A stretch of 15,063 nt of DNA from an uncultured Collinsella sp. (GTDB taxonomy: Bacteria > Actinomycetota > Coriobacteriia > Coriobacteriales > Coriobacteriaceae). Below are positions 1-8,401 of this stretch, piece by piece. The stretch is taken from contig URAD01000032.1 of NCBI GenBank assembly GCA_900545745.1, positions 1 through 15,063 on the forward strand, read 5' to 3'. The position numbers and the translations under genes were made by a program. A model generated the notes under the pieces. It had not been told where the DNA came from. It was given only the letters and a program-made list of their open reading frames with translations, and searched no databases. Position 1 is the first letter of the stretch; each line of letters opens with the position of its first letter.

Positions 1-1
1 G

Positions 2-76
2 GCGTTGGATCGGTTCTTTCTGATATATGCTGGTTGCGGCTCTTCTTTTGGGAGGAGTCGCTTTTTTTGTTGCTAG
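2..76 (+). CDS. Possible 3' end of an upstream gene (edge fragment)
   Basis: A plus-strand frame is open from the window edge and stops at TAG 74-76. That stop overlaps the strong AGGAGG ribosome binding site (75-80) of the next gene, an arrangement common in operons. Only about 24 residues are visible and none form a recognisable motif, so this could be chance. Whether a real gene ends here cannot be decided without the sequence to the left. Confidence 0.3.
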   Translation, partial: ALDRFFLIYAGCGSSFGRSRFFCC

Positions 77-87
77 GAGGTTGGCCC

Positions 88-975
88 GTGGTTGATGGGG
101 ATGCTCGCTCTGAGCTGCTTTCTGCTGATTGGAATGGCGAATGGATGCGCTTGCAGGCTGGTCGGCGGCGGGCTGATGATTCTTTTGAGTGGGATAAAAG
201 GGCTCGGCATTTTCGGCCGCTTGAGACTGCTCCGTATGCCCGGGACTTTATGAAGCTGTTGGCGTTAAAGCCTGATGAATCCGTGCTGGATATGGGGTGT
301 GGGGCTGGGTCGATTGCTATTCCGCTTGCTCAGGCTGGACATCCTGTGATTGCTGCTGACTTTTCCCCTGCTATGTTGGGCACGCTTGATGCTGGCATTG
401 AGTACTATGGGCTCGAGGATCGCATTACACCGCTTGAGCTTGCTTGGGATGATGACTGGGATTTGGTTGGACCGGTCGCGAAAGCGGTAGATGTTGCCTT
501 TGCCAGTCGCTCTGTCACCACGACCAACCTTAAAGGCGCACTTGCCAAGCTTGATCGTACGGCTCGTCGGCGTTGTGCTGTCACGATGGTTGCCAACTCC
601 AGCCCGCGCTATGACCTGCACTTGATGAATGCCATCGGTGCCTCGGTTACCTGCAGTAATGGCTTTGTGTATGCCTTCAATATCCTCATTCAGATGGGTG
701 CCCTACCGCAGGTTACGTACTTTGAATCGCCTCGTCGCGATACCTTCGATAGCCTTGAGGCGGGCGTAGCAGACTTCTCCCGCATGCTCGAGCACGGTAA
801 CGAGGATAAGATCGACCGTCTACGCGACTACGTCGCTCAGCATATGATTGAGAATCCCCATGCCGGCGAGCCAGGGTCCAAGGGCGTGCCGCAGGGGCGC
901 TACATGCTCGACCACGTCCGCAAGGTCCGTTGGGCGTTTATTGCATGGGAGCCGGTCTCTTCGAGCCGTCCATAG
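88..975 (+). CDS. Class I SAM-dependent methyltransferase
   Basis: The predicted 295-residue soluble protein transfers a methyl group from S-adenosylmethionine to an unknown substrate. The SAM-binding motif I is clear, VLDMGCGAGS at residues 66-75, followed about ten residues later by an acidic end of strand 2 (VIAADFSP). The rest of the fold is consistent with a Rossmann methyltransferase of the Methyltransf_11/25 type. The GTG at 88 is chosen as start because a perfect AGGAGG (75-80) lies 7 nt upstream. The same frame is open further upstream to the edge, but without another good ribosome binding site. The first third uses many GCT and other T-ending codons, while the last half uses the C/G-ending codons typical of its neighbours. 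The substrate cannot be named. Confidence 0.8.
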   Translation: MVDGDARSELLSADWNGEWMRLQAGRRRADDSFEWDKRARHFRPLETAPYARDFMKLLALKPDESVLDMGCGAGSIAIPLAQAGHPVIAADFSPAMLGTLDAGIEYYGLEDRITPLELAWDDDWDLVGPVAKAVDVAFASRSVTTTNLKGALAKLDRTARRRCAVTMVANSSPRYDLHLMNAIGASVTCSNGFVYAFNILIQMGALPQVTYFESPRRDTFDSLEAGVADFSRMLEHGNEDKIDRLRDYVAQHMIENPHAGEPGSKGVPQGRYMLDHVRKVRWAFIAWEPVSSSRP

Positions 976-1156
976 ACCGCTTTCGGCTGCCGTACACGTC
1001 CGCCTGTAACCCGCGCTGTTCTCCCGCTCGGCATCCGCATTCTTTTTGAACTGGGCAAACACGCCCCACACCACGCCGTTCCTGCGCTATCGTGGGACAG
1101 CTCACGTAGATTAAGGCCCCGTCGCGGGACGCCCCATACATAGAAAGCGAGAACCC
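976..1156 (+). other. Intergenic spacer upstream of yhbY
   Basis: This 181-bp stretch lies between the methyltransferase and the YhbY-family gene, both on the plus strand. I see no RNA gene, no convincing terminator and no good sigma-70 promoter. The yhbY ribosome binding site is weak (purine-rich AAAGCGAG about 7 nt before ATG). Read-through from the upstream gene is possible. Confidence 0.4.
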
Positions 1157-1456
1157 ATGGCACTGACAGGAGCACAGGTCAAGCAGCTTCGCAGCATGGC
1201 CCATCACCTCAACCCCGCCATCATCATCGGCAAGTCCGACGTCAACGAGGGCACCGTCGAGCAGACGGTCGCCTACCTGGAGAAGCACGAGCTCGTTAAG
1301 TGCTCCGTGCTCGATGGCTCCAGCCTTTCCGCCCGCGAAGCCGCCGAGGAGCTCGCCGAGCGTTGCCACGCCGAGGTCGTCCAGGTCATCGGCCGCAAGT
1401 TCTCGCTGTATCGCGAGTCCTCGCGCAAGGACATCGAGAAGATCAAACTCGTCTAG
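1157..1456 (+). CDS. yhbY: YhbY-family CRM-domain RNA-binding protein
   Basis: This 99-residue protein is a single CRM domain, a fold found alone in bacterial YhbY/YqeI, which associate with pre-50S ribosomal particles and are thought to assist ribosome assembly. Visible family features are the N-terminal LTGAQVKQLRSMAHHLNP helix, the central basic loop GKSDVNEG (residues 25-32) and the C-terminal VVQVIGRKFSLYRES strand pair (residues 74-88). The CRM loop normally reads GxxG; here the last glycine is Asp28, which may alter RNA contacts. The length fits the family. The gene ends 37 nt before a strong intrinsic terminator, so it is probably the last gene of its transcript. Confidence 0.9.
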   Translation: MALTGAQVKQLRSMAHHLNPAIIIGKSDVNEGTVEQTVAYLEKHELVKCSVLDGSSLSAREAAEELAERCHAEVVQVIGRKFSLYRESSRKDIEKIKLV

Positions 1457-1493
1457 GAGCCAATGATCCGGCGAGCCAATACATAGCAAGCTT

Positions 1494-1527
1494 ACGGGTG
1501 CCCAAGTACTTCGGGCGCCCGTTTTTT
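1494..1527 (+). terminator. Rho-independent terminator after yhbY
   Basis: A 10-bp stem (ACGGGTGCCC at 1494-1503 with GGGCGCCCGT at 1513-1522, one G-U pair) with a 9-nt loop is followed by six T (1522-1527). The T tract overlaps the stop codon of the convergent regulator on the minus strand, so the two transcription units meet here. In the minus direction the hairpin lacks a T tract. Confidence 0.9.
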
Positions 1528-4524
1528 ATCGTTCGACCAGCACGCGATTGAGCCGCCCCTCCACCAAGCGCTCGTATAGGCGCCGCGTCTCGGGCTCGGG
1601 CACGCCATTGACCTGCTCCCTCAGGTGGTGCATATGCCCGCTGTACAGCTCGACGATATCGCGCCGTCGCCCCGCCGCACTGTAGACGCGCATGGCGCAG
1701 CGCACCATATCCTCACGCGCCGTTTCCTGTCGAAGCCCCGACTCCGCCAGCCAAATCGCCGACTGCAGATCGTTTTCTTCTAGAGCGGCATTTGCTCCCT
1801 TAATCATGCAATCGATGTACTTTGACTGCATAATGCGCCGCATGCGCAAAAAGTAGGTGGGATTACAGCCATTGGGAACATACAGCGGTCCGGCATAAAG
1901 CTGCTCAATCTTAAGGCACAGCTCAACTAAATGGGGCCCGCGCGCACCCGTGCGATTTCCCAAAACCTCGCGGCTTATCTGGTCGAACAGCCGTACATCG
2001 GTCTTGACGTAGTCGCTGTTGAGTCCGATGCATTCATTTTGGATGAGCACACACGACTTGCCATCCGGCGTCGGCCCCAAAGCCGACCGCAAGCGCGATA
2101 TCGTCGAGTACAGGTTGTTGCGGGCGCTATTGAACTCGGCATGGGGCCACAGCTCCATGGCCAGCGTCTCACGATCGACGAGCGCATCCATGCCCAGTGC
2201 AAGCCGCTCGGCAAGCGTCGCCGCCTTCTTGCGGCGCCACATTTTATCCGTGATGGGAAACCCGTCGCGCTCGGCGCGAAACGCACCAAACATGCGAATC
2301 TCGATATGGTCGATGGTATCGACGGCTTCAACCTCGCCGGCCTGGAACAGGCGCTCGCCCCCCCTTCCAAATCGTCGCGCAGCGAGTACCGCGACAGCTC
2401 GCGCACGGGAAGCTTCTTGCGTATCCTGCCCGCCGGCTCGCCCAGACAATGCATGGCAAGGCGCGCAAAGAGCCGATACGATGGCTCTAGAATCCCCGCA
2501 CGATTCATGGACATCCAGGCCGCAAGATCGCTATCTCGCCCCGCACAGGCCAAATGCAGCGCCACCATCCAGGCTTCTGCTCCACCAACCTGCGTCTGGC
2601 TTATATCGAGTAGCTCCGCTTCCTCGCGCACCGAAACCATCGATGTATTTCGCAGATACGCTGCGCGCTCCAGCAGCAATGCGTTATCGCGCATGTACGC
2701 AATCGACTCCTCGGCAAGTTTGAGCACTTGGACCGCACGGAACTTTGCATTAACCGGCCGTCCCTCTGCCAGCGACTGCCAGCCTTCTAACAACAGGCCA
2801 AACAGCTGAATCTGGTTGTCGCGCATGCGCACGGCAAAACGATCGAGCTCGTTGAACGCCGCATCGTCGGTTACCGGCAAGCCGGAAAGGAGCCGCCGTG
2901 CCGCCAACACCATGCGCACCCAGATAGCCATCGCCTTAAGCCCACGTACGTCGAGCGCCTCCCGCACCACCGTCATCTCGTCGTCGCGCTCGTCGGTTCC
3001 CGCAAACGACCCGTCAAAGAGCTCCACCAGCATACTATCGGCCCGTATAACAATCCCCGCGATGTCGAGCTCGCAGTCGTAGGCCTTGCTCGTTTTGAGC
3101 TGCTGTAGAACGTCGCCGTCATCTCCTCGTTCGGTCAGGCATCGCTTGACCTCGATATGCGCAGACAACATATCGAGTGCGGTATGGGATGTCTCGATTT
3201 CTGGCACGGCCAGGTTCGTAGGGAGCCCAAGCCCGTTGTCCCCATAGCAAACAGCCGTCAGTGTCTGGGCCACCCTCCATGAAACAGGGTCTATTTCGCA
3301 GGCCGCCCGTTCGCCCCCGCGCTCGATAACCGATGCCATATAGCGAGCGAGCTTTGTATTGGACACGCTGACCGCTGCCAGATATACGCCGAGCGCCTCG
3401 GCAGGCGTTGGCTCTGGAGCCGGATCGTCGGCATCGATCGTGCCCAGCGCTGCTCGGCAGATATCGGCCCCGTGCCCCGTCAGAGCCAGATCGACCCCAT
3501 ACTGCCCAGCGAGTTCAAGGACCGCTTCACGGTCCAAAAAGGCGTCCGCCAGGCCCATCGCCGCATCGCATCGGCCCGCCTTAAGCAAAATCCGGGCCGC
3601 CCTCGGAACAAGTTCGGGGCGAACCTCGGCCACCAACTTACGCAAACGCAAGCGTCCGTTATCCTCCGTGCCCAGACACGTAAAACTCCGCTCGGCGGGA
3701 TCCAAGCCAAAGATCGGGTAGTCGCGTACAAAGTAGGACTGGTCGACCATCGACAGCCTCACCCCGCAAGCCTCGAGTTCTGCGATATTGCCCTCGCCCA
3801 TCAAAACCATGAGACATGCCACGCAAAACAGCGCATTATTGTCGAGCGAAGCCAGATCGGCAAGTGCCGCGCCATATACGTTGACAATCTCGTTTTCGAG
3901 CAGACCGGCTACGTCGCCTTGGCCATACAGACCCGTCTGCAATGCCGAGACGAGCTCGGGCACGCCCTGCGTGAGCTGATAGAAGTCGAGCGATGTGCTG
4001 ATCGAAAACGCCGATGCCCACGCCGAATACTCATAGGCATGCACCTTGAGCATCTGCGCATTGATCTTAACCGAATCGCCCAGCCCATGAATCAGCTGAC
4101 GATTTGAAGGACGGCAGGAGATAAAGACCCCTACCCCCATAGCGCGCAGGCCGCGAATCCTGTCGATGAGGTCTTCGGTATCGTGCTGATCGAGGTTTGG
4201 CACATTATCAATCGCGATAAGGGAGTGCGGTTTGTCTTTGAGTTCTTCGGTAACCACCTCGAGCTGCATAAACACCTCGCGCCCAGTGGCGCGATCGGCC
4301 TCGATAATCCGCACGGGGCCTCGCGTCGGGTCGCATTTAACCTCATGGGTGTACTGCAGCAGCACCGAGGTCTTCCCAAACCCGTCGGGCGCATAAAGAA
4401 CCACGATGCCGGCCTTTCGGCCCTTGGCGATAAGCTCATTCATCAAGCGTTCGCGTCGCACCATATAGCCTCCGCCCAGCGGCATCAGCTCGAGGTCGTC
4501 TATACCGCTCAAATCGTTTACCAT
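1526..4524 (-). CDS. Large ATPase-SARP/BTAD transcriptional regulator, frame broken at a G7 run
   Basis: This is a signal-integrating transcription factor of the STAND/AfsR-like type. The first frame (4524 down to 2358) has a P-loop APDGFGKTS at residues 45-53, a Walker B-like SLIAIDN at 101-107 and a CRPSNR segment near 137-142, then about 550 mostly helical residues. The second frame (to 1526) carries a SARP winged-helix domain (about residues 740-839 of the restored protein, including MWRRKKAATLAERLAL and ARNNLYSTISRLRSALG) and a BTAD-like helical domain to the end. The frames meet at seven G (plus-strand C 2358-2364). Eight G, or a -1 shift, would give a continuous 999-residue protein. 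As written, the first frame runs on out of register to 1975 and yields 849 residues lacking DNA binding. The ATG at 4524 has GAGGAG 5 nt upstream. Targets are unknown. Confidence 0.8.
2358..2364 (-). other. Frameshift site: homopolymer of seven G
   Basis: On the minus strand the codons GAA GGG GGG GCG of frame one continue into out-of-register sequence. Re-reading one G gives GAA GGG GGG GGC GAG CGC and rejoins the SARP frame. This is either a sequencing/assembly error, a slippage mutation, a phase-variable tract, or a ribosomal or polymerase slippage site. Confidence 0.85.
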
Positions 4525-4651
4525 GCCCGCTCCTCAACTCGACCGTATGGACACTGTAGCCGCAAGACCATACAAGCCGTGCTATGAATAGAGCGACCTT
4601 GTGTTTTAGGTTGTCTTTTGGTACGCAAGCGGCAAGTTTTTGTACAGCGAG

Positions 4652-4685
4652 GACCGATTGTTATTAATCCCCCGACTAATCGGTC
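4652..4685. repeat. Inverted repeat in the regulator's upstream region
   Basis: GACCGATT (4652-4659) and AATCGGTC (4678-4685) are perfect reverse complements separated by 18 nt. The repeat lies just downstream, in the minus direction, of the candidate promoter at 4684-4711 and could be an operator or a leader stem. No T tract follows, so it is not a classical terminator. Confidence 0.5.
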
Positions 4686-4717
4686 TTTAAGCAGGTAAAT
4701 GAGCTTGTCAGCTTGTC
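4684..4717 (-). promoter_or_regulatory. Candidate regulator promoter with tandem direct repeat
   Basis: On the minus strand GACAAGCT is repeated twice in tandem (4717-4702). The second copy contributes to a -35-like CTGACA (4711-4706). A weak -10-like TAAAGA (4689-4684) follows after 16 nt. SARP proteins are known to bind short direct repeats overlapping the -35 element, so autoregulation is possible. The -10 match is poor. Confidence 0.3.
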
Positions 4718-4758
4718 CCATCCCATTTGCAGTGTAGCGCAGTCGGCTGTTTTTATTT

Positions 4759-4772
4759 GAGTTGCGCAACTC
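4759..4772. promoter_or_regulatory. Perfect 14-bp palindrome, possible operator
   Basis: GAGTTGCGCAACTC is a perfect palindrome in the non-coding region between nagB and the regulator. It is too compact for a stable RNA hairpin, so a dimeric DNA-binding protein site is more likely. The binding factor is unknown. Confidence 0.4.
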
Positions 4773-4914
4773 GCCTACTCCTCGCTACCGCCCACGACTC
4801 TATAGTGGCAAATGTGCATAGAATCTGCTATAGAATGAATCGCATAATTTAGAACCCACCAGTCAAGCACGCGGCAAGGTTACCGTCATGCATGCACCAC
4901 GGCCCATGTCCACT

Positions 4915-4944
4915 AAAAAGGCCCCCGCAAAGCGAGGGCCTTTT
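4915..4944 (-). terminator. Terminator after nagB
   Basis: On the minus strand GGCCCTCGC (4940-4932) pairs with GCGGGGGCC (4928-4920) around a 3-nt loop and is followed by five T (4919-4915). It lies about 30 nt after the nagB stop. The plus strand also has TTTT (4941-4944) after the stem, so it could act in both directions. Confidence 0.85.
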
Positions 4945-4973
4945 GAAAAGCTATGTCAGATCGCTTGGTCGCG

Positions 4974-5702
4974 TTACTCGCAGAGCGAAAGGGCGGCCTC
5001 GTCGGCAACGACAACGCAGTTGGTGTGCAGCTGCAGGATCGAAGCCGGGCACTCGGGCGTAACCGGGCCATAGCACATGTCATGCACGGCCTGAGCCTTG
5101 GCCTCGCCGTTGGCGACGACCAGGATCATGCGGGCATACATGATGGTCTGGGTACCCATGGTGTAGGCCTGACGGGGAACATCGTCGATGCTGTCGAACA
5201 GGCGGCTGTTGGCCTGAATGGTGCTCTCGGTGAGGTCGACGCAGTGCGTGCCCTTGGAGAAGTGGTCATCGGGCTCGTTGAAGCCGATGTGGCCGTTGTT
5301 GCCGATGCCGAGCAGCTGCAGATCCGGGTAACCGGCGTCGGCGACGATCTTGTCGTACTCAGAGCAGGCGGCAGCGGCGTCGGGGTTGGAGCCATCGGGC
5401 ACATGCGTGTTGTTCAGGTCGATGTTGATGTGATCGAAGAAGTTCTCGCGCATGAAGTAGTGATAGCTCTGGGGATCGTCGTGCGAAAGGCCGCGATACT
5501 CGTCCAGGTTGTAGGTGCTGACCTCGGCAAAGTCGACGTCGCCCTTCTCGTACCAAGCAGCGAGCTGCTTGTAGGCACCGATCGGGGTGGAGCCGGTGGC
5601 AAGGCCCAGTACACAGTCGGGCTTGAGGATAACCTGGGCCGAGATGATATTGGCGGCCTTGCGGCTCATATCCTCGTAGTCTTTAGCTTTAATGATCTTC
5701 AT
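4974..5702 (-). CDS. nagB: Glucosamine-6-phosphate deaminase
   Basis: This cytosolic enzyme of 242 residues converts glucosamine-6-phosphate to fructose-6-phosphate and ammonia, the committed step of amino-sugar catabolism. Key features are the phosphate-binding GLATGSTP (33-40), the TYNLDEYRGL segment with catalytic Asp67 (63-72), and GIGNNGHIGFNEP (132-144) with His138 and Glu143. The residue two before the histidine is Asn136 where E. coli has Asp141, a change also seen in Bacillus-type NagB. The length is that of the shorter, Gram-positive form without the long C-terminal tail of E. coli. The ATG at 5702 is preceded by AAGGA (5713-5709) at 6 nt; the frame is open further upstream but that part has no family similarity. 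It follows a PTS IIA gene and glmM on the same strand. Confidence 0.96.
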   Translation of the reverse strand: MKIIKAKDYEDMSRKAANIISAQVILKPDCVLGLATGSTPIGAYKQLAAWYEKGDVDFAEVSTYNLDEYRGLSHDDPQSYHYFMRENFFDHINIDLNNTHVPDGSNPDAAAACSEYDKIVADAGYPDLQLLGIGNNGHIGFNEPDDHFSKGTHCVDLTESTIQANSRLFDSIDDVPRQAYTMGTQTIMYARMILVVANGEAKAQAVHDMCYGPVTPECPASILQLHTNCVVVADEAALSLCE

Positions 5703-5973
5703 TACGCGTCCTTTCTCGTACAAGAGAGGCAAGGCTCCCTTACAAGCACTTGCCCGCGGCCCGCGTCGGCCGCAACCAACGTGTGCGGCCACCAGGGCGA
5801 GGTCGCGTAATGTATGTGTCTCGTGTCTAGCCGCGTCGAGGCCCCTGCCCGTCCACGGTGACCCGAAGCTGTTTAGCCTCGGACGTTTCCCATCTTGCCA
5901 CGGAGGGCGTCCTCTTTCAAGGGCGCCCTCCGTAAACGTGTTTGAATTGTAGGCTAATGGCCACGCGCACTTG
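5703..5973 (-). other. Spacer between PTS IIA gene and nagB
   Basis: This 271-bp non-coding spacer holds the strong stem-loop at 5900-5933. It also has a smaller inverted repeat, GGCCGC (5768-5773) with GCGGCC (5785-5790), 66 nt before the nagB start. No strong sigma-70 promoter is obvious. A weak TCGACG...TACATT pair near 5815-5850 on the minus strand is not convincing. The length suggests that nagB has its own control region. Confidence 0.45.
5900..5933 (-). terminator. Stem-loop after the PTS IIA gene, terminator-like without T tract
   Basis: ACGGAGGGCG (5900-5909) is the exact reverse complement of CGCCCTCCGT (5924-5933). The inner bases TCCT/AGGG extend the stem to about 14 bp with a 6-nt loop. 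Further outside, ACGTTT (5883-5888) and AAACGT (5934-5939) could also pair. It lies 40 nt after the IIA stop. Neither strand has a proper T tract after the stem, so it may be a weak terminator, a processing site or an mRNA stabiliser. Confidence 0.55.
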
Positions 5974-6471
5974 CTAGCGTTCGCGAGCAACGATGAGCTG
6001 GTCCATCTCTTCGACATGCACGCCAACGGAGCCCTTGATGCTCGAGAACTCAACGGAGTTGCACACCAAGATGGGAACCGTCACATCGTAGCCCTCGGCA
6101 GCAATTGCCTCGCGATCGAACTCAATGAGTACATCGCCCTTATGGACGATGTCACCCACTTGCGCATGTACGGTAAAGTGCTTACCCTCGAGCTGAACGG
6201 TATCCAAACCAACGTGGATGAGCACGTCCAGACCATCGACTGTGTTAAGCGCTACGGCGTGTCCCGTGGGAAAAATGGCCTCGACCTTGGCATCAGCCGG
6301 CGCAATCACACGCGTTCCGGTGGGCTGAATCGCCACGCCTTGGCCCAAAAGGCCGGTGGCAAACGTCTGGTCGTTTACCTCGGAAAGCGGAATGACGTCG
6401 CCCGAGATGGGAGCATCCAGCGTAAGGACTCGACCACGCATACCAAAAGACCTTAGGACTTTAGTGAACAT
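5974..6471 (-). CDS. Glucose-type PTS EIIA domain protein
   Basis: This 165-residue cytosolic protein is a stand-alone EIIA of the glucose/N-acetylglucosamine (Crr-like) family. It accepts phosphate from HPr and passes it to an EIIB domain during sugar uptake. The start of the domain matches the family (PISGDVIPLSEVND). The two paired active-site histidines are visible as FPTGHAVAL (His71) and VLIHVGLDTV (His86, the phosphorylated one). The ATG at 6471 has a G-rich GGGGGAG very close upstream; ATG 6441 (residue 11) is an alternative that would leave the domain intact. Lying between glmM and nagB, it may serve an amino-sugar permease lacking its own IIA, which is an inference. No IIB or IIC gene is in the window. 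Confidence 0.92.
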   Translation of the reverse strand: MFTKVLRSFGMRGRVLTLDAPISGDVIPLSEVNDQTFATGLLGQGVAIQPTGTRVIAPADAKVEAIFPTGHAVALNTVDGLDVLIHVGLDTVQLEGKHFTVHAQVGDIVHKGDVLIEFDREAIAAEGYDVTVPILVCNSVEFSSIKGSVGVHVEEMDQLIVARER

Positions 6472-6542
6472 GCTCCCCCTCGGACATACCGATCAACCAA
6501 AATAACCTTAACAGTTTACCACTTGGCACCCGTTTTTGACCA

Positions 6543-7880
6543 TTAGGGAAGTTCGCGCTTGACAACCTCGACGATGTCGTCGACAACGCGCTGGGTCAGC
6601 TCGTGCGTCTCGGCCTCGGCCATCACGCGGACCAGCGGCTCGGTACCACTCGGGCGCACCAGAATGCGGCCGCGGCCGTCAAGCTCCTTCTCGGCAGCAG
6701 CGACGGCATCCCAGATGGGCTGGCAATCGTCCAGACCAGCCTTGTTGTCGGAATGCACGTTGACGAGTACCTGCGGGTACTTCTTCATGATGCCGGCAAG
6801 ATCGGTGAGGGTGCGTCCGGTGCGCTTGAGCACGGCCAGCAGCTGCAGAGCCGTCACCAAGCCGTCGCCGGTGGTGTTGTGCTCCAGGAAGATGATGTGA
6901 CCGGACTGCTCGCCGCCGATGACAGCACCGTCCGCGAGCATGCGCTCCAGAACGTAGCGGTCGCCCACGGCGGTCTGAACCATCTCGAAGCCCTGCTCCT
7001 TCATAGCGATGGAGAAGCCCAGGTTGCACATGACGGTCGAGACGATCTCGGAGTTGGCGAGCTTGCCACGAGCGGCGAGGTCGGAACCGCAGATAGCCAG
7101 GATGTAGTCACCGTCGATCTCATTGCCCTCGCTGTCCACGAACAGTACGCGGTCGGCGTCGCCGTCGTGGGCCAGGCCGATGTCGGCATGGGTGCGCAGC
7201 ACGAGCTCGCGCAGGGGCTCAAGATGGGTGGAGCCGCACTCAACGTTGATGTCGGTGCCGCAGTAATCGGTGTTGATGGCATGGACCGTGGCGCCCAGGC
7301 GCTGCAGCGCGGCGGGCGTAGTCTGGCAGGAAGCACCGTGACCGCAGTCGACGGCAACGACCAGGCCGTCGAGCCTCAGGCCATCAAGCGTATCGATGGC
7401 GTGGTCGACGTATGCCTTGCGAGCGTCCTTCATCTTGATGATGTGGCCCACGCCGGCACCGGTCGGCAGCGTGTCGGCAGCCATGGCTTCCTCGGACATG
7501 ACCCAGGCGCTGATCTCTTCCTCGACAGCATCGGGAAGCTTCATGCCCTTGCGGCTAAAGAACTTGATGCCGTTGAACTCCGGCGGATTATGCGAAGCGG
7601 AGATGACGATGCCGCCATCGAGCTCGTTTTGGACGGTGAGCAGCGCCACGGCCGGCGTAGGAATGACGCCGCAGCAGTGCGGGCGGCCGCCCTCGGCCAT
7701 AATGCCGGCGGTCAGAGCGCTCTCGAGCATAGTGCCCGAAAGGCGCGTGTCACGGCCGATGCAGATGTCAGGACCAAGAAACTTGGTCGCCGCGCGGCCC
7801 AGGCGAAACGCGAGGTCGCACGAAAGATCGGCGTTGGCGACGCCACGAACGCCGTCGGTACCGAAGATGTTCTGGGGCAT
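6543..7880 (-). CDS. glmM: Phosphoglucosamine mutase
   Basis: This 445-residue enzyme of the alpha-D-phosphohexomutase family converts glucosamine-6-phosphate to glucosamine-1-phosphate for UDP-GlcNAc, peptidoglycan and other cell-wall precursors. All four family signatures are present. They are the phosphoserine loop ISASHNPPEFNG (Ser96 phosphorylated), the magnesium loop HDGDADR (238-244), the sugar loop GGEQSGH (322-328) and the C-terminal phosphate-binding RPSGTEP (409-415). The GTDGVRGVAN start is typical of GlmM, and the length matches the family. GAAGGAG lies 7 nt before ATG 7880. It follows the terminator of rpsI on the same strand and is 71 nt upstream of the PTS IIA gene, so co-transcription with the latter is possible. 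Confidence 0.97.
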   Translation of the reverse strand: MPQNIFGTDGVRGVANADLSCDLAFRLGRAATKFLGPDICIGRDTRLSGTMLESALTAGIMAEGGRPHCCGVIPTPAVALLTVQNELDGGIVISASHNPPEFNGIKFFSRKGMKLPDAVEEEISAWVMSEEAMAADTLPTGAGVGHIIKMKDARKAYVDHAIDTLDGLRLDGLVVAVDCGHGASCQTTPAALQRLGATVHAINTDYCGTDINVECGSTHLEPLRELVLRTHADIGLAHDGDADRVLFVDSEGNEIDGDYILAICGSDLAARGKLANSEIVSTVMCNLGFSIAMKEQGFEMVQTAVGDRYVLERMLADGAVIGGEQSGHIIFLEHNTTGDGLVTALQLLAVLKRTGRTLTDLAGIMKKYPQVLVNVHSDNKAGLDDCQPIWDAVAAAEKELDGRGRILVRPSGTEPLVRVMAEAETHELTQRVVDDIVEVVKRELP

Positions 7881-7929
7881 AGGATCGCTCCTTCCCTAGC
7901 AGGCGATATGCAACCGCCCGCCCTAGTCG

Positions 7930-7972
7930 AAAAAGAAAAGCGGGACCCGCCGAGGAATCGGCAGGCCCCGCT
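7930..7972 (-). terminator. Strong terminator of the rplM-rpsI operon
   Basis: On the minus strand a 15-bp stem with two G-U pairs and a TTCC loop (7972-7939) is followed by TTTCTTTTT (7938-7930). It lies 31 nt after the rpsI stop and about 50 nt before the glmM start, which separates the ribosomal protein operon from glmM. Confidence 0.95.
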
Positions 7973-8003
7973 TGTACATTGTATCTCGAAAGGAGATAAA
8001 ACC

Positions 8004-8399
<396 letters not shown>

Positions 8400-8401
8400 C
8401 T

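Larger units (their letters stand above)
4525..4914. other. 390-bp non-coding region upstream of the regulator
   Basis: I see no convincing gene here; short open frames lack ribosome binding sites and family features. The region is more AT-rich than its surroundings and unusually full of symmetry. It contains an 8-bp inverted repeat (4652-4685), a tandem repeat of AGCTTGTC (4702-4717), a perfect 14-bp palindrome GAGTTGCGCAACTC (4759-4772) and two copies of ATAGAAT 12 bp apart (4818-4824, 4830-4836). It most likely holds the promoter and control sites of the regulator on the minus strand. Confidence 0.6.

Noticed and set aside
34..87. Earlier TTG start for the methyltransferase
   Set aside because: No ribosome binding site lies there, the frame is simply open from the edge, and GTG 88 has a perfect AGGAGG at ideal spacing.
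4518..4769. 83-residue minus-strand open frame upstream of the regulator
   Set aside because: It overlaps the regulator start and the inverted repeat, has no ribosome binding site, and its composition is random-like.
5703..6053. N-terminal extension of nagB by 117 residues
   Set aside because: The extension overlaps the IIA gene and the stem-loop and has no similarity to the family, while ATG 5702 has a good ribosome binding site.
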